Assembly: GCA_015068335.1 (NCBI GenBank)
Contig: SVKT01000002.1
Location: 1-35,696 of the forward strand
DNA: 35,696 nucleotides
From: Oscillospiraceae bacterium
GTDB taxonomy: Bacteria; Bacillota; Clostridia; Oscillospirales; Oscillospiraceae
Reading direction: 5' to 3'
Below the pieces are notes generated by a model. The model worked only from the letters and a program-made list of their open reading frames with translations. It made no database searches and was not told the DNA's origin. A program made the translations under genes and the position numbers. Each line of letters begins with the position of its first letter. The first letter of the stretch is position 1. Positions 27,521 to 35,505 of this stretch are shown in pieces.

Positions 27521-28738
27521 ATGAAAAACGATTCTCTGTCCGGCTCTTTGAAGGGTCGGGTGGCCAGTATCGCGGGAGACTTTGTCGTTCACATCCTGGC
27601 CTTTTTGATCTACACGGTGGCGCGCCAGATCATCGTGTTCCCGGTGCTGGCGCACCACTTGGCAGACGATGTGTACGGTATGCTTCTGACGGTGGTGGGC
27701 TTTGCCAATGTCTGCACGGCGCTGATCGGCGGCTCGCTGAACAATATCCGCCTGATCCGTGATGCGCAGTATCAGGAAAAGGGGGAACTGGGCGATTTCC
27801 AGATCCTCGGCGCGGTGGGCTCCGGCGTTTCGGTGGTTGTTGCCGCGGTCTTGTGGGCGGTGTTCCGTCTGCACGCGCTGACGGCGCTGCTGCTGGCCCT
27901 TTATCTTGTGGTTTCCAATTACTATCAGTATGCAACGGCGTTTTATCGTCTGAAACTGGATTTCAAGCGCAACCTGATCGCTTACAGCATCTCTGCCGGC
28001 GTGTATGTGCTGGCGGCGTTCTGCCTGGCCACGCCGCTGCTGTGGCCTGCGGTGTTCCTGCTGGGCGAAGGGGCGGGACTGGCCTATTGCATCGTGACCA
28101 CGAAGTTCCATCGAGAGCCCTTCCGCCGCACGGCCCTTATGGCGGCCACGGCAAAGGACTTTGTGGGCTATATGATGACCAACCTGGTGGGCAACCTGCT
28201 GACCTATGCCGACCGCTTCATCGTCTTTGCGGCGATGAGTGCCGCCAGCGTGTCCTACTATTCCACGGCCTCTTTCTTCGGCAAGAGCGCCGCGCTGGTT
28301 ATGACGCCGGTGGCCAGTGTGCTTCTGGGCTACTTTGCGCAGAAGAACTTTAAGCCCTCAAAGAAATTGTTTGCCCTGATCAACGGCATTTCGCTGGCCT
28401 GTATTGCAGCCTTTCTGCTGGTCAGTCAGGTGCTGGCGCCCTGGGTCACGAAACTGCTCTATCCCACGTTGTTCCAACAGTCGGCGCCCTATATTTTCCT
28501 GGCGAATCTGGGCGCTATGCTGGGGATTGCCGCCGTGATGGCGCAGCCGATGATTTTGAAGAGTTGCTCCATCAAGTGGGTCCTGGCGATCCAGATCCTG
28601 TACGGCGCGGTGTATCTGGCCGCGGCGCTGTGGTTGCTTCCGCTGTATGGACTGTACGGCTTTTGCTGGGCAACGATCCTTTCCGGCGCTGTGCGGATGC
28701 TGGCGTTGTATATCCTGGGTTTCCTCAAACTTCCCTGA
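27521..28738 (+). CDS. Polysaccharide flippase (Wzx/MATE-like)
   Basis: 405 aa polytopic; IYTVARQIIVFPVLAHHLADDVYGMLLTVVGFANVCTALIGGSLNNIRLI.... Confidence 0.85.
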   Translation: MKNDSLSGSLKGRVASIAGDFVVHILAFLIYTVARQIIVFPVLAHHLADDVYGMLLTVVGFANVCTALIGGSLNNIRLIRDAQYQEKGELGDFQILGAVGSGVSVVVAAVLWAVFRLHALTALLLALYLVVSNYYQYATAFYRLKLDFKRNLIAYSISAGVYVLAAFCLATPLLWPAVFLLGEGAGLAYCIVTTKFHREPFRRTALMAATAKDFVGYMMTNLVGNLLTYADRFIVFAAMSAASVSYYSTASFFGKSAALVMTPVASVLLGYFAQKNFKPSKKLFALINGISLACIAAFLLVSQVLAPWVTKLLYPTLFQQSAPYIFLANLGAMLGIAAVMAQPMILKSCSIKWVLAIQILYGAVYLAAALWLLPLYGLYGFCWATILSGAVRMLALYILGFLKLP

Positions 28739-28743
28739 AAAGC

Positions 28744-28776
28744 AGATCCCCGCTGTCCGTCGGACAGCGGGGATCT
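28744..28776. terminator. Bidirectional terminator between flippase and XkdX-like gene
   Basis: Near-perfect hairpin AGATCCCCGCTGTC-cgtcg-GACAGCGGGGATCT between convergent genes. Confidence 0.85.
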
Positions 28777-28793
28777 TTCTGCGCCTGCGGCGT

Positions 28794-28934
28794 TTATTTT
28801 TCCAGAGCGGCGGTGAGCGCGGCGATCTCCGCCCCGGTCAGGCGGGGATAGTCTTTCAGGATCGCTTTCAGCGCCTCGCCTCTGTCCATTCTGCGGCGCA
28901 CGACCCGCAGCAGGACTTTCAAAGCGGTGGTCAT
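28794..28934 (-). CDS. Small XkdX-like phage protein (46 aa), not in supplied ORF list
   Basis: Manual translation: MTTALKVLLRVVRRRMDRGEALKAILKDYPRLTGAEIAALTAALEK*; ATGA overlap with upstream ORF; size and position fit XkdX. Confidence 0.6.
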   Translation of the reverse strand: MTTALKVLLRVVRRRMDRGEALKAILKDYPRLTGAEIAALTAALEK

Positions 28935-29191
28935 TCTGCGTCACCTCCGTAGATCAGTTCCGCCAGCAGATCTTCCAGTTCTGCCATACGGTCGGCGGGA
29001 GAGGGGTTTTCGTTCTTCCAGTCTGCCCGCAGGGTTTCAGAGCAGTCGGCACGGGAGGACAGTTCCGTCCACGGAGCCAGCGGTGCAAAGACGCCGTTGG
29101 CGGTAACGACCCTGGAATCGGTATAGGAAAGCACGTCCTGCATTTCCGTCACGACCTGTCTGGTTTCGGTGTTGTAAAGATACAGATTCAT
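28931..29191 (-). CDS. Small phage tail-associated protein (XkdW position)
   Basis: 86 aa MNLYLYNTETRQVVTEMQDVLSYTDSRVVTANGVFAPLAPWTELSS...; translationally coupled to neighbour. Confidence 0.55.
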   Translation of the reverse strand: MNLYLYNTETRQVVTEMQDVLSYTDSRVVTANGVFAPLAPWTELSSRADCSETLRADWKNENPSPADRMAELEDLLAELIYGGDAE

Positions 29192-29205
29192 CCGGCATTC
29201 CTCCT

Positions 29206-30267
29206 TTACGCGGTGGGTGTCCCGTCGGGATAAACGATCAGACCGCCCTGATTCAGATTGGAGGCGGCGCCAAACGTTTCGTCCACATCGATGCCCATTG
29301 TGATAATGGCGCCGTGCTGTACGATGGCGCCGATGGTGTTGTCGGCATATGTGCCGTTGTGGACGGCCAGTCGTCCGGTGCCGCTCCCCTGTAAGGCGAT
29401 CCAGAAGTTTTGGATCGTGGGATTATCCAGAAAAACTTTGGAACGGTCGAAGTGGAGACCGTAAGCGGAGGGAGCGCCGGCGCCGTTCAGGACGCAGGAG
29501 GACAGCCGCACGTTGGCGCAGTTTGCAATGTACAGCGCCTGACCGTATTGTTCGGCGGCCCGGGGAGCAAAGGAACTGCTTGTCATAGAGACCGGCAGGG
29601 AGATTTCCTGCAAAATGACTTCCTGAGCAAACTCGCCGCCGAAGAGTTGCAAACTGCCGCTTCCGTAGAAGGAGGAGATGGTGATCTTCTCCTCCACGGC
29701 GCCGGACACATAGATGCTCAGATGCTTGGTGAGCAGTTTGGGGATGGCGTCCAAATACGCTTGCAGCGCCGAGGCTTCCACAACGGCGGTTTCGGAGGGC
29801 ACCGCAGCGGCGGTGACCTGCGTGCGGATGGGGGCAAAGGCCTCTTCCGTGATCAGACCGGCGGGGGCGCAAAGAATGTGGATCTCCTGGGCCTGGGCAA
29901 GCGTTTCTTCCAGATAAAAGCGCAGCACCATCCGGGAAGCGGGAGAGATGGCGATGGGGGCGTCCGGACGGTATACCTTGTACAGGATTTCTCCCTCATC
30001 GGGATCGGTGGCGAAAACACCCACCTCCGTCAGGAGATATTCGCCGGAGGCTTCTGCGGCAACCAGGATCGCCGGCAGGGTGGCGATGTTTTCGGAAAAA
30101 ACGGGGGAATTGACCGCCAGCGCCTGCATCGGCTGGTCCAACTGGGTGGCGGAATCAGAGGTGGCGCCGCAGCCGGCCGCCACGCGGGTAATGGTCAGGG
30201 GCGCGCCGATGCCCGACTTTGCGGACAAAGCCAGCCCCTTTTGCGTATAGAAACCGTGTACTTCCAT
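29206..30267 (-). CDS. Phage tail fibre / tail-collar-type protein with beta-helix-like C-terminus
   Basis: 353 aa; N-term FYTQKGLALSAKSGIGAPLTITRVAAGCG...LLTEVGVFATDPDEGEILYKVYRP typical of tail-collar fibre N-termini; C-term NCANVRLSSCVLNGAGAPSAYGLHFDRSKVFLDNPTIQNFW repeat character. Confidence 0.75.
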   Translation of the reverse strand: MEVHGFYTQKGLALSAKSGIGAPLTITRVAAGCGATSDSATQLDQPMQALAVNSPVFSENIATLPAILVAAEASGEYLLTEVGVFATDPDEGEILYKVYRPDAPIAISPASRMVLRFYLEETLAQAQEIHILCAPAGLITEEAFAPIRTQVTAAAVPSETAVVEASALQAYLDAIPKLLTKHLSIYVSGAVEEKITISSFYGSGSLQLFGGEFAQEVILQEISLPVSMTSSSFAPRAAEQYGQALYIANCANVRLSSCVLNGAGAPSAYGLHFDRSKVFLDNPTIQNFWIALQGSGTGRLAVHNGTYADNTIGAIVQHGAIITMGIDVDETFGAASNLNQGGLIVYPDGTPTA

Positions 30268-30282
30268 AGGATACTCCTTTCG

Positions 30283-30573
30283 TCAGCGAATGCGGCGCAC
30301 GCCGCGGGGGAGCCGCTGGGGCGTGGGAGGGGTCATCAGGGGCGGCTGCTGGGGAAGGCGCTTGCGGACGTCTTCGGTGAGGGCTGCCTGGTAGGCGCTG
30401 CAAAACTGCTCGGTCCTCGCGTCGGTGTCGCGGTCATCTGCACCCACCAGCAGAGAGGAAAAAGCGGTGGGGATGCCTGCCGCTTCCAGAGCGGTCTGGG
30501 CGCGGGACTGCTGGATGCGCTGGTGCTTTTCCAGACGCAGGGCTTCCAGTTCCTGCTTTTCTTCTTCGGTCAT
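30283..30573 (-). CDS. DUF4355-like capsid scaffolding protein
   Basis: 96 aa MTEEEKQELEALRLEKHQRIQQSRAQTALEAAGIP...; directly downstream of portal; AAAGGAG RBS. Confidence 0.6.
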   Translation of the reverse strand: MTEEEKQELEALRLEKHQRIQQSRAQTALEAAGIPTAFSSLLVGADDRDTDARTEQFCSAYQAALTEDVRKRLPQQPPLMTPPTPQRLPRGVRRIR

Positions 30574-30587
30574 CTTAAAAACTCCTT

Positions 30588-31847
30588 TCAACGGTCGGGC
30601 TGCTGGCTGCGCTGCAAATCCTCTGCCTTTCTGCGCAGTTCGTCGTCCACGTCGCTCACCCAGGGCAGTTGTTCCAGAATGGTTCGCTGGGACAGCACGG
30701 GAGACAGGGATAGCAGCGTTGCTGCCAGTTCGGCGTGGTTCTGGGGCAGATTTTTGTAGAAGGTGATGTGACCCTGGGTCAGATCCACCGGAGCGCCCAG
30801 CAGAGAATACCCGCCGGAGAGGGTTTTCAGCAGGTGATGCATCCCCTCGGTAAAACTCCGCTCCTTGGCCGCTCTGACCTGTTCAATGCCCCACAGTTTG
30901 TATTGCAGCGCCACACCGGAGGCGTTGCCGGAAAAACTTTCGTCAGAGAGATCCGGCGTCATAGAAAGTTGCAGGATGCTGCGGCGCAGGTTGTTTTCCA
31001 ACTGGGCCAGCGCCTCGTGGTTCAGGTTTTTCACCACGAATTCTGCCCGGCCTCCCTCTGCCAGAGAGAGGACACGGGTGCGGTTGGCGTTGTCGATGTC
31101 CCCCTGTGTTGTCCCCTGCATCCCGTAGAGCGCGAGGAACGCATTGGCCACGGACTGCATATCGTCCATCGCGCCGGAGAGCAGGAGGTTGTAGGAATCC
31201 ACCAGATCGGTCACCATTTCAAAGTCTCCGGTCCGCTGGCAGTTGTTGGAGAAGGGGATCAGGGCGACAGCGCCCAGCGGGTTTTCCTCCGGCGTGCCGA
31301 AGCGGACGCGCTGGCCGTCCCAGAGGAACGGTGTGTTTCTGCCTGCTTGGTAAAGCACGCCGCCGGTCGTGCCCTCGGCCTGACGAAATAGCCGCACGCA
31401 AGCCAGCAGAGGGTCGCCGGCCTCTGCGCTGCGCAGGGCAAAGCAGGAGCAGGGGTCGCAGCGGCAGATGTGGATGCCGCTGCGGTCCAGCCATACCAGC
31501 AGAAAGCCCTCGCCGCAGATGCTCAGATCTCTGCCGATGTCAAAGAGCGTGTGCTCCATAGAAAGGGCGGCGTAAGCCCGGGCGTCCTCTGCTCTGGTGT
31601 AGGACAGAGTAGGGGGAAGACCGAGAAAATAGCCGGTCTGCACCTCTGTGATGTAGCGGGGGAAGGGGACGCGCAACTGGTTGTTGGGGCGACCCCGGAC
31701 GGCCTCCCCCTTGGGGACGGGCTGTTCGCCCCGATAGTAATCCATCAGCCGTTCCCTGTGGGGGCGGACACGGCGGAAGAATTCGGCCACGGCGTCAGAG
31801 AGGGTGTCCTCTGTCAGCGGCCCGACGCAAATGATATCCTGATTCAA
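30588..31847 (-). CDS. Phage portal protein (SPP1 gp6-like)
   Basis: TTG start LNQDIICVGPLTEDTLSDAVAEFFRRVRPHRERLMDYYRGEQPVPKGEAVRGRPNNQLRVPFPRYITEVQTGYFLG; AAGGAGGT RBS. The longer ORF in the supplied track is antisense to the PglF-like gene upstream of this start. Confidence 0.88.
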   Translation of the reverse strand: MNQDIICVGPLTEDTLSDAVAEFFRRVRPHRERLMDYYRGEQPVPKGEAVRGRPNNQLRVPFPRYITEVQTGYFLGLPPTLSYTRAEDARAYAALSMEHTLFDIGRDLSICGEGFLLVWLDRSGIHICRCDPCSCFALRSAEAGDPLLACVRLFRQAEGTTGGVLYQAGRNTPFLWDGQRVRFGTPEENPLGAVALIPFSNNCQRTGDFEMVTDLVDSYNLLLSGAMDDMQSVANAFLALYGMQGTTQGDIDNANRTRVLSLAEGGRAEFVVKNLNHEALAQLENNLRRSILQLSMTPDLSDESFSGNASGVALQYKLWGIEQVRAAKERSFTEGMHHLLKTLSGGYSLLGAPVDLTQGHITFYKNLPQNHAELAATLLSLSPVLSQRTILEQLPWVSDVDDELRRKAEDLQRSQQPDR

Positions 31848-32105
31848 CGATTGACCTCCTTTTCGGTTTTTTTCAGTGTAGGAGGGATCGGTGAGATGTA
31901 CTTGGGAAGAAAAACAGGAAAATGCTTCCGGGAAAACGGACATTTGGGAAGGAACGTGACGCAGCCTCTTCCCGGAATTTTGACAAAAACCTTTCCATCG
32001 TCGGGAAAATGTGATATATTGCGAGTTGAAAAAGTGCGTGCCGCCCCGAAGGGTCTGGCGCGCTTTCGGTACGAGATAGACGGAATGTGAAAGGCTGACA
32101 GGAAT

Positions 32106-34004
32106 ATGAACCGATTTCGAAGACCTCTTTTGTTCTTGCTGGACAGTGTGATCCTGCTGGTGGTCGCCCTGCTTTTGAGCGAATTTTCCCTGCGGTACGG
32201 CTTGTCCGACGCGGTGGGCATCGGCAGGCTGCCTGAAAATCTGCTGCTGCTGTACGGCTGCACGGTGCTGTTTCAGGTCCTGTTCCATACATACGACAGT
32301 CTGTGGCGCTATGCGGAGAGTCGGGAGTACCTGTTTTTGCTGCTGGCCGCCGGCTGCGGCTTTGCGGCGTATGAGGTCGTCAGCCGCTTTGTCCTTCGCG
32401 AGACCGTGATCTCTTTCTTGCTGCTGGTGGCGATTTCCAGTCTGTGGGTGCTGCTGATGCTGCTGGCGCGCTTTGCCTACCGTGTTTACCGCAGCCGGGT
32501 GCTGTTCCGCAGGGAGGGGACGAAAGTCCCGGTGGCCATTGTGGGCGCCGGCGCGGCAGGCGTGCAGTTGTTGGAGGAATTGTGCAGCAACCCGGACAGC
32601 CGCTATGCGGTCCAGTGCTTTTTCGACGATGACCCGGCCAAGATCCATAACCGCATCCACGGCGTAGAGGTCAAAGGCCGCATTTCCGACATTCCGGACC
32701 GTCTGCGGGCGATGGACATTCGCGAATTGCTGGTGGCGATCCCGTCCATCACGGAGGAGCGCCGTCAGGAGATCCTGCGGGAACTGTCCGGACTGGATCG
32801 GGTGCGGGTGACCATTCTGCCCGGCAGGCTGGATCTGCTCTCTCAAAAGCCGATCCGGAGCCAACTCCGTGAGATCAAGATCGAAGACCTGCTGGGCCGC
32901 AAGCCGGTGCAGTTGGACAGCGAGCCGGTGGACGCGTATGTAAGAGGAAAGACCGTAATGGTCACCGGCGGCGGCGGATCCATCGGTTCGGAACTGTGCC
33001 GCCAGATCGCAAAACATCGTCCGAAGAAACTGGTCGTTGTGGACATTTACGAAAACAACGCCTACGACATTCAGCAGGAACTGCGGTATCTTTACGGCGA
33101 GAAACTGGATCTCACCGTGGAGATCGCCTCGGTCCGTGACGCCGGGCGGCTGGGGCAACTGTTTGCGGCCTACCGCCCCCAGGTGGTGTTCCACGCCGCG
33201 GCGCACAAGCACGTGCCGCTGATGGAGCAGAGCCCCCAGGAGGCGGTGCGGAACAATGTGTTCGGCACGCTGAATCTGGTGCGGACGGCGGATGCATACG
33301 GCGTGGAGAAGTTCATCCAGATCTCCACGGACAAGGCGGTCAACCCCACCTCCGTGATGGGCGCCACGAAGCGTCTGTGCGAAATGATCCTGCAATCGAT
33401 GAAGGGACGGAGCAATACCACCTTCGCCGCGGTGCGCTTTGGCAACGTGCTGGGCTCCAACGGCAGCGTGGTCCCGCTGTTCAAGCGGCAGATCGCCGCG
33501 GGCGGCCCCATCACCATCACGGATAAGCGCATCATCCGCTACTTTATGACCATCCCCGAAGCCGCCCAACTGGTGTTGCAGGCGGGCGCGATGGCGCAGC
33601 AGAATGAACTGTATGTGCTGGATATGGGTCAGCCGGTGAAGATCCTGGATCTGGCGGAAAACCTGATCCGCCTGTCCGGCTATATGCCCTACCGCGACAT
33701 CGACATTGTGGAGACCGGTCTCCGCCCCGGCGAAAAGTTATACGAAGAACTGCTGGTGGCCAGCCGGGACATTGAAAAGACGGAAAACGAGCAGATCTTC
33801 ATTGAACGCCAGCCGGCCATTACGCCGGAGGAACTGCGGGATAAACTGGCGGTTCTGGAAGCGGCGCTGGAAAAGAACGACCCTAAGGTCATTCGCAGCG
33901 CCATCCATCAGGTGGTTCCTTATTTCTACGAGCCTGAGGAACTGAATCAAAATCAGGGCGACGAAGTGGAGATCCCCGAACAGGATCCCACCGTGGTACA
34001 GTAA
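32106..34004 (+). CDS. PglF/CapD-like nucleoside-diphosphate-sugar 4,6-dehydratase (membrane-anchored)
   Basis: 632 aa; N-terminal TM bundle, then VPVAIVGAGAAGVQLLEEL...KTVMVTGGGGSIGSELCRQIAKHRPKKLVVVDIYENNAYDIQQELR.... Confidence 0.93.
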   Translation: MNRFRRPLLFLLDSVILLVVALLLSEFSLRYGLSDAVGIGRLPENLLLLYGCTVLFQVLFHTYDSLWRYAESREYLFLLLAAGCGFAAYEVVSRFVLRETVISFLLLVAISSLWVLLMLLARFAYRVYRSRVLFRREGTKVPVAIVGAGAAGVQLLEELCSNPDSRYAVQCFFDDDPAKIHNRIHGVEVKGRISDIPDRLRAMDIRELLVAIPSITEERRQEILRELSGLDRVRVTILPGRLDLLSQKPIRSQLREIKIEDLLGRKPVQLDSEPVDAYVRGKTVMVTGGGGSIGSELCRQIAKHRPKKLVVVDIYENNAYDIQQELRYLYGEKLDLTVEIASVRDAGRLGQLFAAYRPQVVFHAAAHKHVPLMEQSPQEAVRNNVFGTLNLVRTADAYGVEKFIQISTDKAVNPTSVMGATKRLCEMILQSMKGRSNTTFAAVRFGNVLGSNGSVVPLFKRQIAAGGPITITDKRIIRYFMTIPEAAQLVLQAGAMAQQNELYVLDMGQPVKILDLAENLIRLSGYMPYRDIDIVETGLRPGEKLYEELLVASRDIEKTENEQIFIERQPAITPEELRDKLAVLEAALEKNDPKVIRSAIHQVVPYFYEPEELNQNQGDEVEIPEQDPTVVQ

Positions 34005-34013
34005 GCCGATAAA

Positions 34014-34046
34014 AAAGCACCTCGCACAAATCGTGCGAGGTGCTTT
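34014..34046. terminator. Bidirectional terminator between pglF-like and recR genes
   Basis: AAAGCACCTCGCAC-aaatc-GTGCGAGGTGCTTT hairpin between convergent genes. Confidence 0.9.
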
Positions 34047-34056
34047 CGTTTGCGTT

Positions 34057-34656
34057 TCAGATGTCCCGTCTGCCTTCCAGCGCCCGCATCAGCGTGGCGT
34101 CGTCGGCAAATTCCAGGTGTCCGCCCACGGGAATGCCGTAGGCGAGGCGCGTAATTCTTACATCGAAGGGGCGCAGCAGCCGCGCCAGATACATTGCGGT
34201 GGCTTCGCCTTCGGTGTCGGGGTTGGTGGCCATAATGACCTCCTGCACGCCGCCCTTTGCCACCCGGTCCAGCAGGGGCTTGATGGAAAGATCGTCCGGC
34301 CCCACGTGGTTCATAGGGGAGATCACGCCGTGGAGCACGTGGTAGTGACCGTTGTACTCGCGGCTGCGCTCAATGGCCACCACGTCCCGGGGGTCGGCCA
34401 CCACGCAGATGGTGCCTGCGTCCCGTTTGGGGGAGGAGCAAATGGGGCACAGCCCGCCTGCGGTAAAGTTCTGGCACACGGGGCAGCAGGTCACGGAGTG
34501 CTTGGCGTCCAGAATGGCGGCGGCAAATTCGGCGGCTTCCGCTTCGGGCAGACCGAGCACGTGGAAGGCCAGACGCTGGGCGGACTTGCTCCCGATGCCC
34601 GGCAGCCGGGCAAACTGTTCCACCAGTTTTTCCAGCGGTGCGGGAAAGTATTCCAT
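34057..34656 (-). CDS. recR: Recombination mediator protein RecR
   Basis: 199 aa; LEKLVEQFARLPGIGSKSAQRLAFHVL; CPVCQNFTAGGLCPIC zinc finger; Toprim IMATNPDTEGEATAMYLARLL. Confidence 0.97.
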   Translation of the reverse strand: MEYFPAPLEKLVEQFARLPGIGSKSAQRLAFHVLGLPEAEAAEFAAAILDAKHSVTCCPVCQNFTAGGLCPICSSPKRDAGTICVVADPRDVVAIERSREYNGHYHVLHGVISPMNHVGPDDLSIKPLLDRVAKGGVQEVIMATNPDTEGEATAMYLARLLRPFDVRITRLAYGIPVGGHLEFADDATLMRALEGRRDI

Positions 34657-34689
34657 AAGCGTGATGCTCCTTTAAGTGTCAGATGTAGA

Positions 34690-35334
34690 TCAGCCGCGCA
34701 GCAGGGCGATGCGCGCGGGGATGTCCTCTGCCTTGTACACGGCGCTGCCCGCCACCAGCACGTTGGCGCCGGCGTCGATGCAGGTCTTGCAGGTGTCGGG
34801 GGCCACGCCGCCGTCCACTTCCAGTTCGCACTCGGGGTTCTTCTCGTCGATGAAGGCGCGGATGGCGGAGACCTTGGGCATCATATCGGCCATAAACTTC
34901 TGGCCGCCGAAACCGGGCTCCACGGTCATCACCAGGATCAGTTCCACCTTCTCGATAAAGGGCAGCACAGCCTCTGCGGGGGTCTTGGGCTTGACCACGA
35001 TGCCGGCCTTCTTGCCCTTGGCGTGGATCTTGTCGATGGCGGCGTGAATGTTCTCCTCCGTGTCGGACTCCACGTGGACGGTCACCAGATCGGCGCCGGC
35101 GTCGCAGAACTGCTCCACATAGCGCACGGGCTGGACGATCATCAGATGCACGTCCAGGAACATATCGGTCACCTTGCGGATGGACTCCACCACGGGGATG
35201 CCGATGGAGATGTTGGGCACGAACACGCCGTCCATCACGTCCACGTGGACATAGTCGGCGGCGGCGATGCGGTGGATGTCCCGTTCCAGATTGGCAAAAT
35301 CGGCGGAGAGGATGGAAGGAGCAATTTTGATCAT
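34690..35334 (-). CDS. rpe: Ribulose-phosphate 3-epimerase
   Basis: MIKIAPSILSADFANLERDIHRIAAADYVHVDVMDGVFVPNISIG...VMTVEPGFGGQKFMADMMPKV...; start at internal Met of the supplied ORF. Confidence 0.97.
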   Translation of the reverse strand: MIKIAPSILSADFANLERDIHRIAAADYVHVDVMDGVFVPNISIGIPVVESIRKVTDMFLDVHLMIVQPVRYVEQFCDAGADLVTVHVESDTEENIHAAIDKIHAKGKKAGIVVKPKTPAEAVLPFIEKVELILVMTVEPGFGGQKFMADMMPKVSAIRAFIDEKNPECELEVDGGVAPDTCKTCIDAGANVLVAGSAVYKAEDIPARIALLRG

Positions 35335-35361
35335 AAGAAAGCCCTCTTTCTGTAAGATGTT

Positions 35362-35500
35362 CGGCGGCGGGCCCGGCGCTGCGGGACAGGCCCGGTGTCG
35401 CGTCAGGCGGCAGAGCATAGGATGATGCAGGCGGCAGGCGCCCCTGAACCATATTTCTGCGCAGTGCCCTGCCTCTCGGGTGCGGCGCCGCCGCTTTTTT
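35362..35500 (+). ncRNA. Candidate structured transcript of unknown class
   Basis: CGGCGGCG (35362-35369) can pair with CGCCGCCG (35486-35493), followed by a T tract (35495-35500); interior contains further GC-rich pairings; no ORF explains it. Confidence 0.25.
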
Positions 35501-35505
35501 GAATA

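Noticed and set aside
25241-28111. 956-aa minus-strand ORF antisense to Wzy/Wzz/Wzx
   Set aside because: Composition (His/Gln/Arg-rich, no domain features) is an artefact of GC3-biased codons on the opposite strand; plus-strand genes have RBSs and recognisable motifs.
11319-28738. Idea that the glycan cluster is cargo inserted as a unit into an intact prophage
   Set aside because: A single insertion would leave the phage genes collinear on either side; here the left block belongs between scaffold and fibre, so a simple insertion does not explain the order.
31980-32020. TTGACA ... TATATT as promoter for the PglF-like gene
   Set aside because: Spacing is about 29 bp, too long for a sigma-A promoter; real promoter unclear.
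31848-33569. N-terminal ~570 aa of the 993-aa portal ORF
   Set aside because: Antisense to the PglF-like gene; true portal start is TTG at 31847 with AAGGAGGT RBS.
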